Assembly (NCBI GenBank): GCA_035947875.1 | Contig: DASZJQ010000059.1 | Location: forward strand, 1-15,892 | Direction of reading: 5' to 3' | Length of the DNA stretch: 15,892 nt | From: Bog-473 sp035947875 | GTDB taxonomy: Bacteria; Actinomycetota; Acidimicrobiia; Acidimicrobiales; RAAP-2 | Shown: positions 1 to 6,026 of the stretch, piece after piece | Position numbering within the stretch: position 1 is the first letter of the stretch | Layout: every line of letters begins with the position of its first letter | Position numbers and translations under genes: made by a program | The notes under the pieces: model-generated | What the model was told of the DNA's origin: nothing | Database searches by the model: none | What the model saw: the letters and a program-made list of their open reading frames with translations, nothing else

Positions 1-562
1 CTCGGCCGTCCTGGCCGTCTCGGCCACCCTCTTCTACGTCTTCGTCTACACCTTGTGGCTCAAGCGCCGCTCCTCGCAGAACATCGTGATCGGCGGGGCC
101 GCCGGGGCGGTGCCCGTCCTGGTCGGCTGGGCGGCGGTGACCGATTCATTGGCGTGGGCGCCGGTCGTGCTCTTCGCCATCATCTTCATCTGGACCCCGC
201 CGCACTTCTGGTCGCTGGCCGTGCGCTACAAGGAGGACTACGCGGCGGCCGACGTGCCCATGCTGCCCGTCGTCGCCTCCATGAAGCGCACCACGCGCGA
301 GATCGTCCTCTACACCGCGGCGCTGGTCGCCGTCTCCCTCCTCTTTGGTCCCGTAGCCCATCTCGGGGCCATCTACACCGTCGCCGCCGCCGTGCTCGGC
401 GCCGGGTTCTTGTTCATGACGACGCGGCTGTGGCGTCTGGCGCGGAGCGACCGGGCCACCGGGCGCGAGGCCATGCGGGTCTTCAGCTACTCCATCACCT
501 ACCTGACCGTGCTGTTCGTGGCCATGGCCGGTGACGTGTTGATCATGAATCACGTTCACTGA
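1..562 (+). CDS. ctaB: Protohaem IX farnesyltransferase (haem O synthase), C-terminal part
   Basis: Membrane prenyltransferase that adds a farnesyl group to protohaem IX to make haem O for cytochrome oxidase. The gene is cut by the window edge. The frame is open from base 2 and ends at TGA 560-562, giving the last 186 residues of a family usually near 300. Visible family features are the FYVFVYT helix, the conserved WTPPHFWSLA segment and the KEDYAAADVPMLPVV segment, between several hydrophobic helices typical of the UbiA superfamily. An internal TTG at 53 could be read as a start, but homology clearly continues upstream of it. The next gene, an SDR, lies 218 bp away and has its own promoter-like region, so the two are probably separate transcripts. 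Identification is firm. Confidence 0.95.
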   Translation, partial: SAVLAVSATLFYVFVYTLWLKRRSSQNIVIGGAAGAVPVLVGWAAVTDSLAWAPVVLFAIIFIWTPPHFWSLAVRYKEDYAAADVPMLPVVASMKRTTREIVLYTAALVAVSLLFGPVAHLGAIYTVAAAVLGAGFLFMTTRLWRLARSDRATGREAMRVFSYSITYLTVLFVAMAGDVLIMNHVH

Positions 563-587
563 GCAGGACATGGCACCGGGGCCGTGG

Positions 588-629
588 GACGCCGGACCGT
601 GGACGCCGGACCGTGGACGCCGGACCGTG
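588..629. repeat. Three perfect tandem copies of a 14-bp unit downstream of ctaB
   Basis: The unit GACGCCGGACCGTG occurs at 588-601, 602-615 and 616-629 without mismatch. It is preceded by a partial copy ending in CCGTGG. It starts 25 bp after the ctaB stop codon and lies in noncoding DNA. It is a minisatellite-like tract; no function is shown by the sequence. Confidence 0.9.
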
Positions 630-654
630 GAGGGGCGGGTTTCCTCGCTCATCA

Positions 655-666
655 CCCGGGCCCGGG
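655..666. repeat. 12-bp perfect palindrome in the ctaB-SDR gap
   Basis: CCCGGGCCCGGG reads identically on both strands. It has no loop and no following T-run, so it is not a convincing intrinsic terminator. It may contribute to transcript ending after ctaB, or be chance in GC-rich DNA. Confidence 0.5.
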
Positions 667-730
667 CCAGCGCCGATCGCACGCGCCTCGGAACCGCTTT
701 CGCGCTCCGGCAATAAAACGAGGGTTTTCT

Positions 731-739
731 TGTTATATT
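731..739 (+). promoter_or_regulatory. Candidate extended -10 promoter for the SDR operon
   Basis: TGT-TATATT at 731-739 matches the extended -10 pattern TGN-TATAAT. It sits in an unusually AT-rich patch (about 711-740) of an otherwise very GC-rich region, about 40 bp before the ATG at 781. No good -35 hexamer is visible 17 bp upstream, which is compatible with an extended -10 promoter. A weak hairpin (AAAAC at 715-719, GTTTT at 724-728) overlaps the patch and could be an operator. Confidence 0.5.
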
Positions 740-780
740 GGGTGTAGAGCGAATCTTTCGTTCGAGAAGGGCGGCAGGCC

Positions 781-1494
781 ATGAGCGTGGCAATCGTGAC
801 AGGGGCGTCCCGGGGGCTCGGGGAAGCAATCAGCACGGGGTTGGCCAGCACCGGGTGGTCGTTGGTCATCGACGGCCGCGACGCCGGCGCCCTGGCGGCA
901 ACCGAGGACCGACTGGCCCTGATCATGGCCGGGGACAACCTGCGCGCCGTGCCGGGCGACATCACGGACCCGGGCCACCGACGGGACCTGGTCGAAGCCG
1001 CCGCCGCGCTCGGGGGTCTCGACCTCCTCGTCAACAATGCCGGCACGCTGGGTGCCTCTCCCCTACCGGCGGTGGCCGACTATCCGCTCGATGAGCTCCG
1101 AGCCGCCCTCGAAGTGAACGTAGTGGCGCAGCTCGGGCTGATCCAAGCCGCCCTCCCCCTCCTGCTGGCCTCGCCGCGACCCCGGCTCATCAACGTGACC
1201 TCCGACGCTGCCGTCGAGCCGTACGAAGGATGGAGTGGCTACGGTGCCGGCAAGGCCGCGCTCGAGCACTTGGGCGCCGTGCTGGCCGTCGAACGTCCCG
1301 CGCTCACCGTGTGGTCGGTCGACCCGGGCGACCTGCGCACGGCCATGCACCAGGCGGCCTTCCCGGGTGAGGACATCTCGGATCGACCCGAACCAGCCAC
1401 CGTCGTCCCCGCCTTTTTGGATCTCATCGTGAGCGACCGTCCGAGTGGCCGTTACCGGGCCAGCGACCTCGCCCCGTCCGAGCCGGCGCCATGA
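781..1494 (+). CDS. Short-chain dehydrogenase/reductase (SDR family)
   Basis: A 237-residue classical SDR, probably a soluble NAD(P)H-dependent oxidoreductase; the substrate cannot be read from the sequence. The nucleotide-binding TGASRGLG motif is at residues 7-14, NNAG at 85-88 and the structural Asn at 113. The catalytic set is Ser141, Tyr154 and Lys158 (YGAGK), followed by the DPG motif at 181-183. All active-site residues are present, so it should be active. The ATG at 781 follows a purine-rich GAGAAGGGCGG stretch and an extended -10 element. The stop overlaps the next start (ATGA, 1491-1494), so it is very probably co-translated with the QueA-like gene and first in a three-gene operon. 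Family assignment is firm; pathway unknown. Confidence 0.93.
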   Translation: MSVAIVTGASRGLGEAISTGLASTGWSLVIDGRDAGALAATEDRLALIMAGDNLRAVPGDITDPGHRRDLVEAAAALGGLDLLVNNAGTLGASPLPAVADYPLDELRAALEVNVVAQLGLIQAALPLLLASPRPRLINVTSDAAVEPYEGWSGYGAGKAALEHLGAVLAVERPALTVWSVDPGDLRTAMHQAAFPGEDISDRPEPATVVPAFLDLIVSDRPSGRYRASDLAPSEPAP

Positions 1495-2567
1495 CGGCGA
1501 GCACCATGACGCCGCGCCAGCTGCCACCCCTCCAGCCCCTGTCCTTCACCCTGCCGCCCGCCCTCGAGGCACCGTCGCCGCCCGAAGCGCGGGGCATGAC
1601 CCGCGACTCGGTCCGCATGATGGTGGCCCACCGGTCAGACCGTTCACTGGTGCACTCCCACTTCTCCGAGCTCCCCCGCTTCCTCGATGAGGGCGACCTG
1701 GTGGTCCTCAACACCTCGGGCACCCTGGCGGCCGAGGTCGACGGCAGCGGACCCGACGGTGAGCCCGTGCAGGTCCACCTCTCGACGCAACTGCCCGCCG
1801 GGCTGTGGACCGTCGAGATCCGCCGGGATGGACGCGCCTTTTTGGAAGCCGCCCCCGGGGCCACCATCGCCCTGCGCGGCGGCGCACGGGTGTGCCTCCT
1901 GACCCCCTATTCGCCCGGCCCCTCCGGTGTCGGAGTCCGGCTCTGGGTCGCCGTCATCGAGACACCCGGTGCACTCCCGACCTACCTGGCCCGGCACGGG
2001 CGGCCGATCCGTTACGGCTACGTCCAGGGGTCGTTCCCGATCTCGGCCTATCAGAACGTCTACGCCACGGAACCGGGCTCGGCCGAGATGCCGAGCGCCG
2101 GACGACCCTTCACCCCCGAGGTGTTGACCCGACTGGTGGCCAAGGGAGTGGGCGTGGCCCCGTTGCTCCTGCACACCGGGGTGGCCTCGCTCGAGGCGAA
2201 CGAGCCGCCCTATGCCGAGTACTTCAAGGTGTCCTCGTCGACCGCGCATCGCATCAACGACGCTCGCCGCTCCGGGGGCCGCGTCGTTGCCATCGGCACC
2301 ACCGTGGTGCGCGCCCTCGAATCGGTGGTCGACGAGCACGGGCGTGTGCACCCCGGTGAGGGCTGGACCGAGACGGTGGTGTCCCCGGCGCATCCGGTGC
2401 GCTCCATCGACGGCTTCCTCACCGGGTGGCACGAGCCCGAGGCTTCGCATCTGGCCATGCTCGAGGCCATCGCCGGGCGCCCCCTGCTGGAAGACTCCTA
2501 CCGCGCCGCGCTGGCCGAGGGCTACCTGTGGCACGAGTTCGGCGACGTCCACCTGATCCTGCCATGA
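1491..2567 (+). CDS. QueA-like protein (S-adenosylmethionine:tRNA ribosyltransferase-isomerase family), divergent
   Basis: A 358-residue protein with the overall order of QueA, the enzyme that transfers and isomerises the ribosyl part of SAM onto 7-aminomethyl-deazaguanine in tRNA during queuosine synthesis. Conserved pieces are LSFTLPPAL near the N terminus, FLDEGDLVVLN at 64-74, YATEPGSAEMPSAG at 191-204, IGTTVVRALES at 268-278, GFLTGWHEP at 308-316 and FGDVHLIL near the C terminus. Signature positions differ: family NDTRV is NTSGT (74-78), GLHFT is GRPFT (204-208), and the HVGxGTF stretch is replaced by HTGVASL (228-234). It may therefore have a different substrate or have lost QueA activity. 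No other queuosine gene is in the window. It is joined to both neighbours by ATGA overlaps. Family membership is clear; calling it queA would overstate the evidence. Confidence 0.85.
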   Translation: MTASTMTPRQLPPLQPLSFTLPPALEAPSPPEARGMTRDSVRMMVAHRSDRSLVHSHFSELPRFLDEGDLVVLNTSGTLAAEVDGSGPDGEPVQVHLSTQLPAGLWTVEIRRDGRAFLEAAPGATIALRGGARVCLLTPYSPGPSGVGVRLWVAVIETPGALPTYLARHGRPIRYGYVQGSFPISAYQNVYATEPGSAEMPSAGRPFTPEVLTRLVAKGVGVAPLLLHTGVASLEANEPPYAEYFKVSSSTAHRINDARRSGGRVVAIGTTVVRALESVVDEHGRVHPGEGWTETVVSPAHPVRSIDGFLTGWHEPEASHLAMLEAIAGRPLLEDSYRAALAEGYLWHEFGDVHLILP

Positions 2568-3259
2568 TCGACGCCCCGCGAGCTTCAGAGGCGGCCCCCG
2601 TGCGGGCCCCGCTCGATACGCTGCCGACCACCCGCCGGGCCATCCTCAACCTGCTCAAGCGCCAGGGTCCCCTGGCCGCCCACGCGCTTGCCGTCGAGCT
2701 CGGCCTCACCCCATCGGCCATCCGCCTCCAGCTCGTCCATCTCGAGGAGGACGGGCTGCTTGAACGCACCGAGGCGTCGGGCGGCGGCACCGGGCGTGGC
2801 CGACCGGCGCACCTCTACGCCCTCACCCCGGCGGCCGAAGCCCTCTACCCCAAGCGCTACGGCGACCTGACCACCGAGCTCCTGGGCTACCTCGGAGGAC
2901 CCGACGGAAAACAGGTCGACGCCCTCTTTGAGCAACGGCGCCGCCGGCGGGTGGCCGGGGCGCGGCCGCGGATGGCCGATCTCTCGTTCAGCGAACAGGT
3001 GGCGGCCCTGACCGCCATCTTGGACGAGGACGGCTACCTGGCCGACGCCACGGAACAACCCGATGGGAGCTGGCTCGTCACCGAGCACAACTGCGCCATC
3101 CTGACCGTGGCCCACGGCTTCTCCCAGGCCTGTTCGAGCGAGCTGTCCTTCATCCGCGACGCCATGCCCGGCGCCACCGTGGAGCGCGTGGCCCACCTCA
3201 TGGATGGCGCCCACGTCTGCGCCTATCGCATCACTCCGACGACGGAGACCCCGGACTGA
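2564..3259 (+). CDS. SufR-like winged-helix transcriptional regulator
   Basis: A 231-residue regulator of the COG2345/SufR type. A winged helix-turn-helix lies at residues 22-90: TTRRAILNLL, then LGLTPSAIRLQL as recognition region, then a GRGRPAHLYALT wing. The C-terminal part carries Cys177, Cys190 and Cys219. These fit the SufR pattern C-x12-C-x13-C-x14-C (recalled from the literature), except that the third position is Ala204. It may still bind an Fe-S cluster with three cysteines plus another ligand, or sense something else. The ATG at 2564 is chosen because it forms an ATGA overlap with the QueA-like stop; longer in-frame starts would lie inside that gene. The last 29 bp overlap the convergent ACT gene. 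It probably regulates its own operon or a suf cluster outside the window. Confidence 0.87.
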   Translation: MIDAPRASEAAPVRAPLDTLPTTRRAILNLLKRQGPLAAHALAVELGLTPSAIRLQLVHLEEDGLLERTEASGGGTGRGRPAHLYALTPAAEALYPKRYGDLTTELLGYLGGPDGKQVDALFEQRRRRRVAGARPRMADLSFSEQVAALTAILDEDGYLADATEQPDGSWLVTEHNCAILTVAHGFSQACSSELSFIRDAMPGATVERVAHLMDGAHVCAYRITPTTETPD

Positions 3260-3485
3260 TATCGAGCACTTCGGCCCCGTCCACTTCGTGAATTTCGTTG
3301 CGCAGGAGCTCGACCAGGTGCTGACCGGCCAGCTCAATCACGAACTCGTCGACCGCGTTGCCCTCGACCCGCTCGAGAATGTTGATGGCCACGATGTCAC
3401 CGCTCACCGCCCCGATTCGGCTGGCCACCAGTCCGAGGGCCCCGGGACGGTCAGGGAGTGCGATACGAACGACGTAGCCGGCCAT
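3231..3485 (-). CDS. Small stand-alone ACT-domain protein
   Basis: An 84-residue protein that is a single ACT domain (roughly residues 3-76) with the typical opening VVRIALPDRPGALGLVASRIG, then a second strand region DIVAINILERV and the closing strand VDGAEVLDISPG. ACT domains bind amino acids or similar small ligands and often dimerise; a stand-alone one is likely a regulatory or sensing protein. The ATG at 3485 has no Shine-Dalgarno but has TATCGT eight bases upstream (3494-3499), suggesting a leaderless or near-leaderless transcript. A 16-bp palindrome lies just upstream. The 3' end overlaps the SufR-like gene tail-to-tail by 29 bp. The domain is certain; ligand and target are unknown. Confidence 0.85.
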   Translation of the reverse strand: MAGYVVRIALPDRPGALGLVASRIGAVSGDIVAINILERVEGNAVDEFVIELAGQHLVELLRNEIHEVDGAEVLDISPGSPSSE

Positions 3486-3493
3486 GGGCCCAG

Positions 3494-3519
3494 ACGATAG
3501 GCGGTCTGTGTAAACAGAC
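3494..3519 (-). promoter_or_regulatory. Candidate -10 element and palindromic operator upstream of the ACT gene
   Basis: On the minus strand, TATCGT (3494-3499) lies eight bases before the ATG. Five bases further upstream is GTCTGT-N4-ACAGAC (3504-3519), a perfect inverted repeat with 6-bp arms. It would fall between -35 and -10 and so could be a repressor site. It could alternatively be a weak hairpin after the plsC stop codon at 3538. Confidence 0.4.
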
Positions 3520-3537
3520 TGTTACGTGGTGGGTGGG

Positions 3538-4227
3538 TCAATCGGTGACCGGGCTCGGGACGGTGCGGGCGGGCACGTACTCATCGACGTAGTCACGCTC
3601 GGACAGGCGGGCGATCTCGTGCATGAGATTGTCGGTGAAGGCACGGCATTGGGTGTGGTCGTGCCCTTCCATGGGGTCGTCGGGGTTGACCGGCTCCTCC
3701 ATCCGCATGGGCCGGCCGAAGCGGATGGTCACGGTCCTGAAAGGACGCAACATGTTCGAGTTGACCGGCTGCACGTCCACCGTGCCCACCACGCCGACCG
3801 GAATGATGGGCACGCCGCACTCCCGGGAGAGCCGGGTCACGCCGGTGCGACCCTTGTGGACATACTGGTCCACCGTGCGCGTGCCTTCCGGGTAGAGGCC
3901 GAGGAGATGCCCCTTGCCCAGCACCTCGTTGCGGGCGGTATCGAGGGCGCGCTCAGAGGCGCTCCCCCCACCGCGTTGAATGGGGATCTGGCCGGCCGCC
4001 CGGAAGAACCAGGCCGTCTTCCACGTGTCGAAGTACTCCGCCTTGGCCAGGAAGGTGACCTTGCGGGCGACCACCAACGGGATGAAGAAGGAGTCGCTGA
4101 ACGACTGGTGGTTGGACGCCAGGACGGCTGGGCCCTCCTTGGGGATGTTCTCGCGCCCTTCCACCTTGACCCGCCACAGCAGAAAGAAGATCGGGGTCAG
4201 GATCGCTTTGAGTACCCAGTACGCCAC
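3538..4227 (-). CDS. 1-acyl-sn-glycerol-3-phosphate acyltransferase (PlsC/LPLAT family)
   Basis: A membrane-bound acyltransferase that probably acylates lysophosphatidic acid or a related acceptor in phospholipid synthesis. With the GTG at 4227 it has 229 residues, normal for the family. It shows an N-terminal hydrophobic helix, then NHQSFSD with the catalytic H-x4-D (His40, Asp45), IPIQRGG (motif II), YPEGTRT (motif III, Glu114-Arg117) and VPIIPVGVVG (motif IV). A longer reading to 4410 is open, but its first 61 residues are low in conservation, Arg/Gly-rich and overlap the divergent SMP-30 gene. The GTG at 4227 has GGAA four to five bases upstream and begins VAYWVLKAILTP, as family members do. 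The ACT gene follows 52 bp downstream on the same strand. Some PlsC-like enzymes use other acceptors. Confidence 0.88.
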   Translation of the reverse strand: MAYWVLKAILTPIFFLLWRVKVEGRENIPKEGPAVLASNHQSFSDSFFIPLVVARKVTFLAKAEYFDTWKTAWFFRAAGQIPIQRGGGSASERALDTARNEVLGKGHLLGLYPEGTRTVDQYVHKGRTGVTRLSRECGVPIIPVGVVGTVDVQPVNSNMLRPFRTVTIRFGRPMRMEEPVNPDDPMEGHDHTQCRAFTDNLMHEIARLSERDYVDEYVPARTVPSPVTD

Positions 4228-4263
4228 GCTTCCAACGTAGCGCCGCACTCTCGTCGGTGCGCC

Positions 4264-4296
4264 GCCCGACTGCCACCCGACGTAGCCCGACTGCCA
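4264..4296. repeat. Two 12-bp direct repeats spaced 21 bp in the plsC / SMP-30 divergent gap
   Basis: GCCCGACTGCCA occurs at 4264-4275 and again at 4285-4296, so the copies face the same side of the helix two turns apart. They lie in the 148-bp gap between the proposed plsC start (4227) and the SMP-30 start (4376). This is the position expected of regulator half-sites, but no known operator is recognised. Confidence 0.55.
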
Positions 4297-4375
4297 GCCC
4301 GTCGCCGCCCCGACGCCACGGCGACGGCTGTGCTGTACTGCGGGGCCGGGCCACCGGGCCCAAGGGAGGTGCACC

Positions 4376-5254
4376 ATGTCCGCTCCGACACTGACCGCAG
4401 AGCCGCTCATCTCGGGTCTCTACTTCGGAGAATGCCCCCGGTGGCATGACGGCCGCCTGTGGTACTCCGACTTCTTCGACCACGCCGTATTCTCCATCTC
4501 ACCCGACGGCGATCGCCGCACCGAGGTGGCCCTCGATGGTGAGCCGGCCGGCCTGGGCTGGTTGCCCGACGGACGGCTCCTCATCAATTCCCGGCTCGAC
4601 CGGGCCATTCTGCGCCGGGAGCCCGACGGGACCCTGGTGCGCCACGGCGAGCTCACCCCGTGGGCCACCTGGCACGCCAATGACATGGTGGTGGCCGAGA
4701 ACGGGCAGGCCTACGCCGGGAACTTCGGCTTCGACCTGGACGGCCTCTATGACGGCACGGTCAAGGCCAGCGAGATCCGCTCTACCTCGCTGGTGCGGGT
4801 CGACCCCGATGGCACGAGCGTGGAAGCGGCCGACGACTTGGCCTTTCCCAACGGGACGGTCATCACCGACGATGGCGCCACCCTCATCATCGCCGAGAGC
4901 ATGGGCCGGCAGCTGTCCGCCTTCGAGCGTCGGGGCGACGGCACCCTGACCAATCGCCGCGTGTGGGCCACCTTCGAGGGCGTGGCCCCCGACGGCATCT
5001 GCCTGTGCGCCGACGGCACAGTGTGGGTGGCCAACGCCATGGGGTCCGAATGCGTGCGGGTGGCCGAAGGAGGCGAGATCCTCGAGCGGGTCACCACCAG
5101 TCAGGGCTGCTTCGCCTGCATGCTCGGCGGCGAGGATCGCCTCACGCTCTACCTCGTCACGGCCGCCTCCAGCGATGCCGCCAAGGCGCGGGCCGAGCGC
5201 AACGGGGCACTCGAGCAGGTGCGCACGTCGGTGCCGGGCGCGGGACGGCCCTGA
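4376..5254 (+). CDS. SMP-30/gluconolactonase/LRE family protein
   Basis: A 292-residue soluble six-bladed beta-propeller of the SMP-30 family, metal-dependent lactonases that hydrolyse sugar or other lactones. Family metal-ligand positions are visible: Glu19 in GECPRW, Asn102-Asp103 in HANDMVV, Asn159 in FPNGTVITDDG and Asp206 in APDGICLCADG. Repeated blade motifs such as PDGRLLI, DPDGTS and ADGTVWVAN run through the protein. The ATG at 4376 follows a strong GGGAGGTG Shine-Dalgarno at 4363-4370. The gene is transcribed divergently from plsC and ends 12 bp before the convergent split-barrel gene. Substrate is unknown. Family is firm. Confidence 0.92.
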   Translation: MSAPTLTAEPLISGLYFGECPRWHDGRLWYSDFFDHAVFSISPDGDRRTEVALDGEPAGLGWLPDGRLLINSRLDRAILRREPDGTLVRHGELTPWATWHANDMVVAENGQAYAGNFGFDLDGLYDGTVKASEIRSTSLVRVDPDGTSVEAADDLAFPNGTVITDDGATLIIAESMGRQLSAFERRGDGTLTNRRVWATFEGVAPDGICLCADGTVWVANAMGSECVRVAEGGEILERVTTSQGCFACMLGGEDRLTLYLVTAASSDAAKARAERNGALEQVRTSVPGAGRP

Positions 5255-5266
5255 GTCAGATCGTCC

Positions 5267-5713
5267 CTATGCGATTGGGTTGCTGTAGAGCCGGGTGGGG
5301 TGCACCAGGACCGCGGTCCGGCGCTGTTCGGCCATGGTGCGGTCGTAGGCGTCCCAGTCGTCGTGGACACCGCCAGCGGCCGTGAAGACCTGGCGCAGGA
5401 GCGCACGGAGACCATCGGCATCGATGTCGGGGTGGCTGTCGTCGGGACCCACCAGCTCCGCTCGACCCTCGACGGTGACCCATTGCCAGCCCGCCCGGAA
5501 CGTGAGGCTGATCTGGGGGCGGGCACGCAGGTTGGCCAGCTTTGCTTTGCCATAGGTGACGAAACCGACCACCTCGGTGCCCACGACCGGATGGGCCAGA
5601 ACGCCCGCGTTGACGACCGAGGATTGGATCGTGGCGTCGGGTCGAAGCGTTGAGACAACCGCCAGGAAGCTTCCCTGCCGAGCGACCTGCACCAGATCCT
5701 GAAACGACGTCAT
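5267..5713 (-). CDS. Split-barrel flavin/F420-type (PPOX family) protein
   Basis: A 148-residue protein of the pyridoxamine-5'-phosphate oxidase-like split-barrel superfamily, most like the small actinobacterial F420- or flavin-dependent FDOR-B enzymes. Visible features are the opening strand SFLAVVSTLRPDATIQSSVVN (first 20: residues 15-34), the cofactor-phosphate segment GKAKLANLRARPQISL at 55-70, the VTVEGRAELV strand at 79-88 and the C-terminal DWDAYDRTMAEQRRTAVLV at 119-137. Length suits the family. The ATG at 5713 is preceded by AAGGAGG at a long 10-base spacing, with a three-codon ORF between. It converges with the SMP-30 gene. The cofactor (F420 versus FMN) cannot be settled here. Confidence 0.85.
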   Translation of the reverse strand: MTSFQDLVQVARQGSFLAVVSTLRPDATIQSSVVNAGVLAHPVVGTEVVGFVTYGKAKLANLRARPQISLTFRAGWQWVTVEGRAELVGPDDSHPDIDADGLRALLRQVFTAAGGVHDDWDAYDRTMAEQRRTAVLVHPTRLYSNPIA

Positions 5714-5721
5714 AGTGCCAT
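5710..5721 (-). other. Three-codon minicistron overlapping the split-barrel gene start
   Basis: ATG GCA CTA TGA reads from 5721 to 5710. Its stop codon overlaps the ATG at 5713 as ATGA. The AAGGAGG at 5724-5730 lies only 2 bases before this ATG but 10 before the main start, so ribosomes might reach the gene by reinitiation. Its use is inference. Confidence 0.35.
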
Positions 5722-5750
5722 GGCCTCCTTCGACCTAGTGCAATGGCCTC
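5713..5750. repeat. 15-bp direct repeat (14 of 15 identical) in the split-barrel gene leader
   Basis: TAGTGCCATGGCCTC (5713-5727) and TAGTGCAATGGCCTC (5736-5750) are spaced 23 bp and differ at one base. The copy nearer the gene contains part of the Shine-Dalgarno and the minicistron start. This is either a local duplication or a pair of regulator sites. Confidence 0.7.
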
Positions 5751-6002
5751 GATCCACGCAGCCTAGGAGTGCGAGCACACCCGAGGCGCGGTGACAGCGG
5801 ATATTTGATTGAAACGACCTTGAGGCAGGACAGAGACCGCCCGAATTCCTATGTGCCGATCGTGGAGTTCGGGTCCTACGAGGATGCGATGTCCAATTCG
5901 GACCTGCCCGGGACGGCGTCTTTCGCCCAGAGCCTGGCCGAGCTGTGCGATGGGCCGATGGTATTCCGCAACCTGGATGTGCGCAGCGTCGAAGAGATGT
6001 GA
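5739..6002 (+). pseudogene. 5'-truncated relic of a small conserved actinobacterial protein
   Basis: The frame encodes a segment resembling the C-terminal two thirds of a roughly 100-residue actinobacterial family of dimeric alpha/beta-barrel appearance (recalled from memory). Recognisable parts are RQDRDRPNSYVPIVEF, GSYEDAMSNSDLPGT and LAELCDGPMVFRNLDV. The usual N-terminal strand and helix are missing: in-frame sequence upstream only runs back to a TAG at 5736-5738 and does not resemble the family. The possible GTG start at 5769 has no properly spaced Shine-Dalgarno. It fills most of the 313-bp stretch between the split-barrel and FUSC genes, which otherwise holds no gene. It could still be a short functional gene of 77 codons, so pseudogene is favoured rather than certain. 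Confidence 0.55.
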
Positions 6003-6026
6003 CGATCGATGTGGAGGCACAGCCGT

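Noticed and set aside
1644..2552. Minus-strand open frame (302 codons) opposite the QueA-like gene
   Set aside because: It mirrors a clear family member on the plus strand and has no recognisable domain.
2426..2563. Upstream extension of the SufR-like regulator by 46 residues
   Set aside because: It would lie inside the QueA-like gene; the ATGA overlap start at 2564 is far more likely.
4228..4410. Upstream extension of the PlsC-like protein by 61 residues
   Set aside because: It overlaps the divergent SMP-30 start, is not conserved-looking, and the GTG at 4227 gives the normal N terminus with GGAA upstream.
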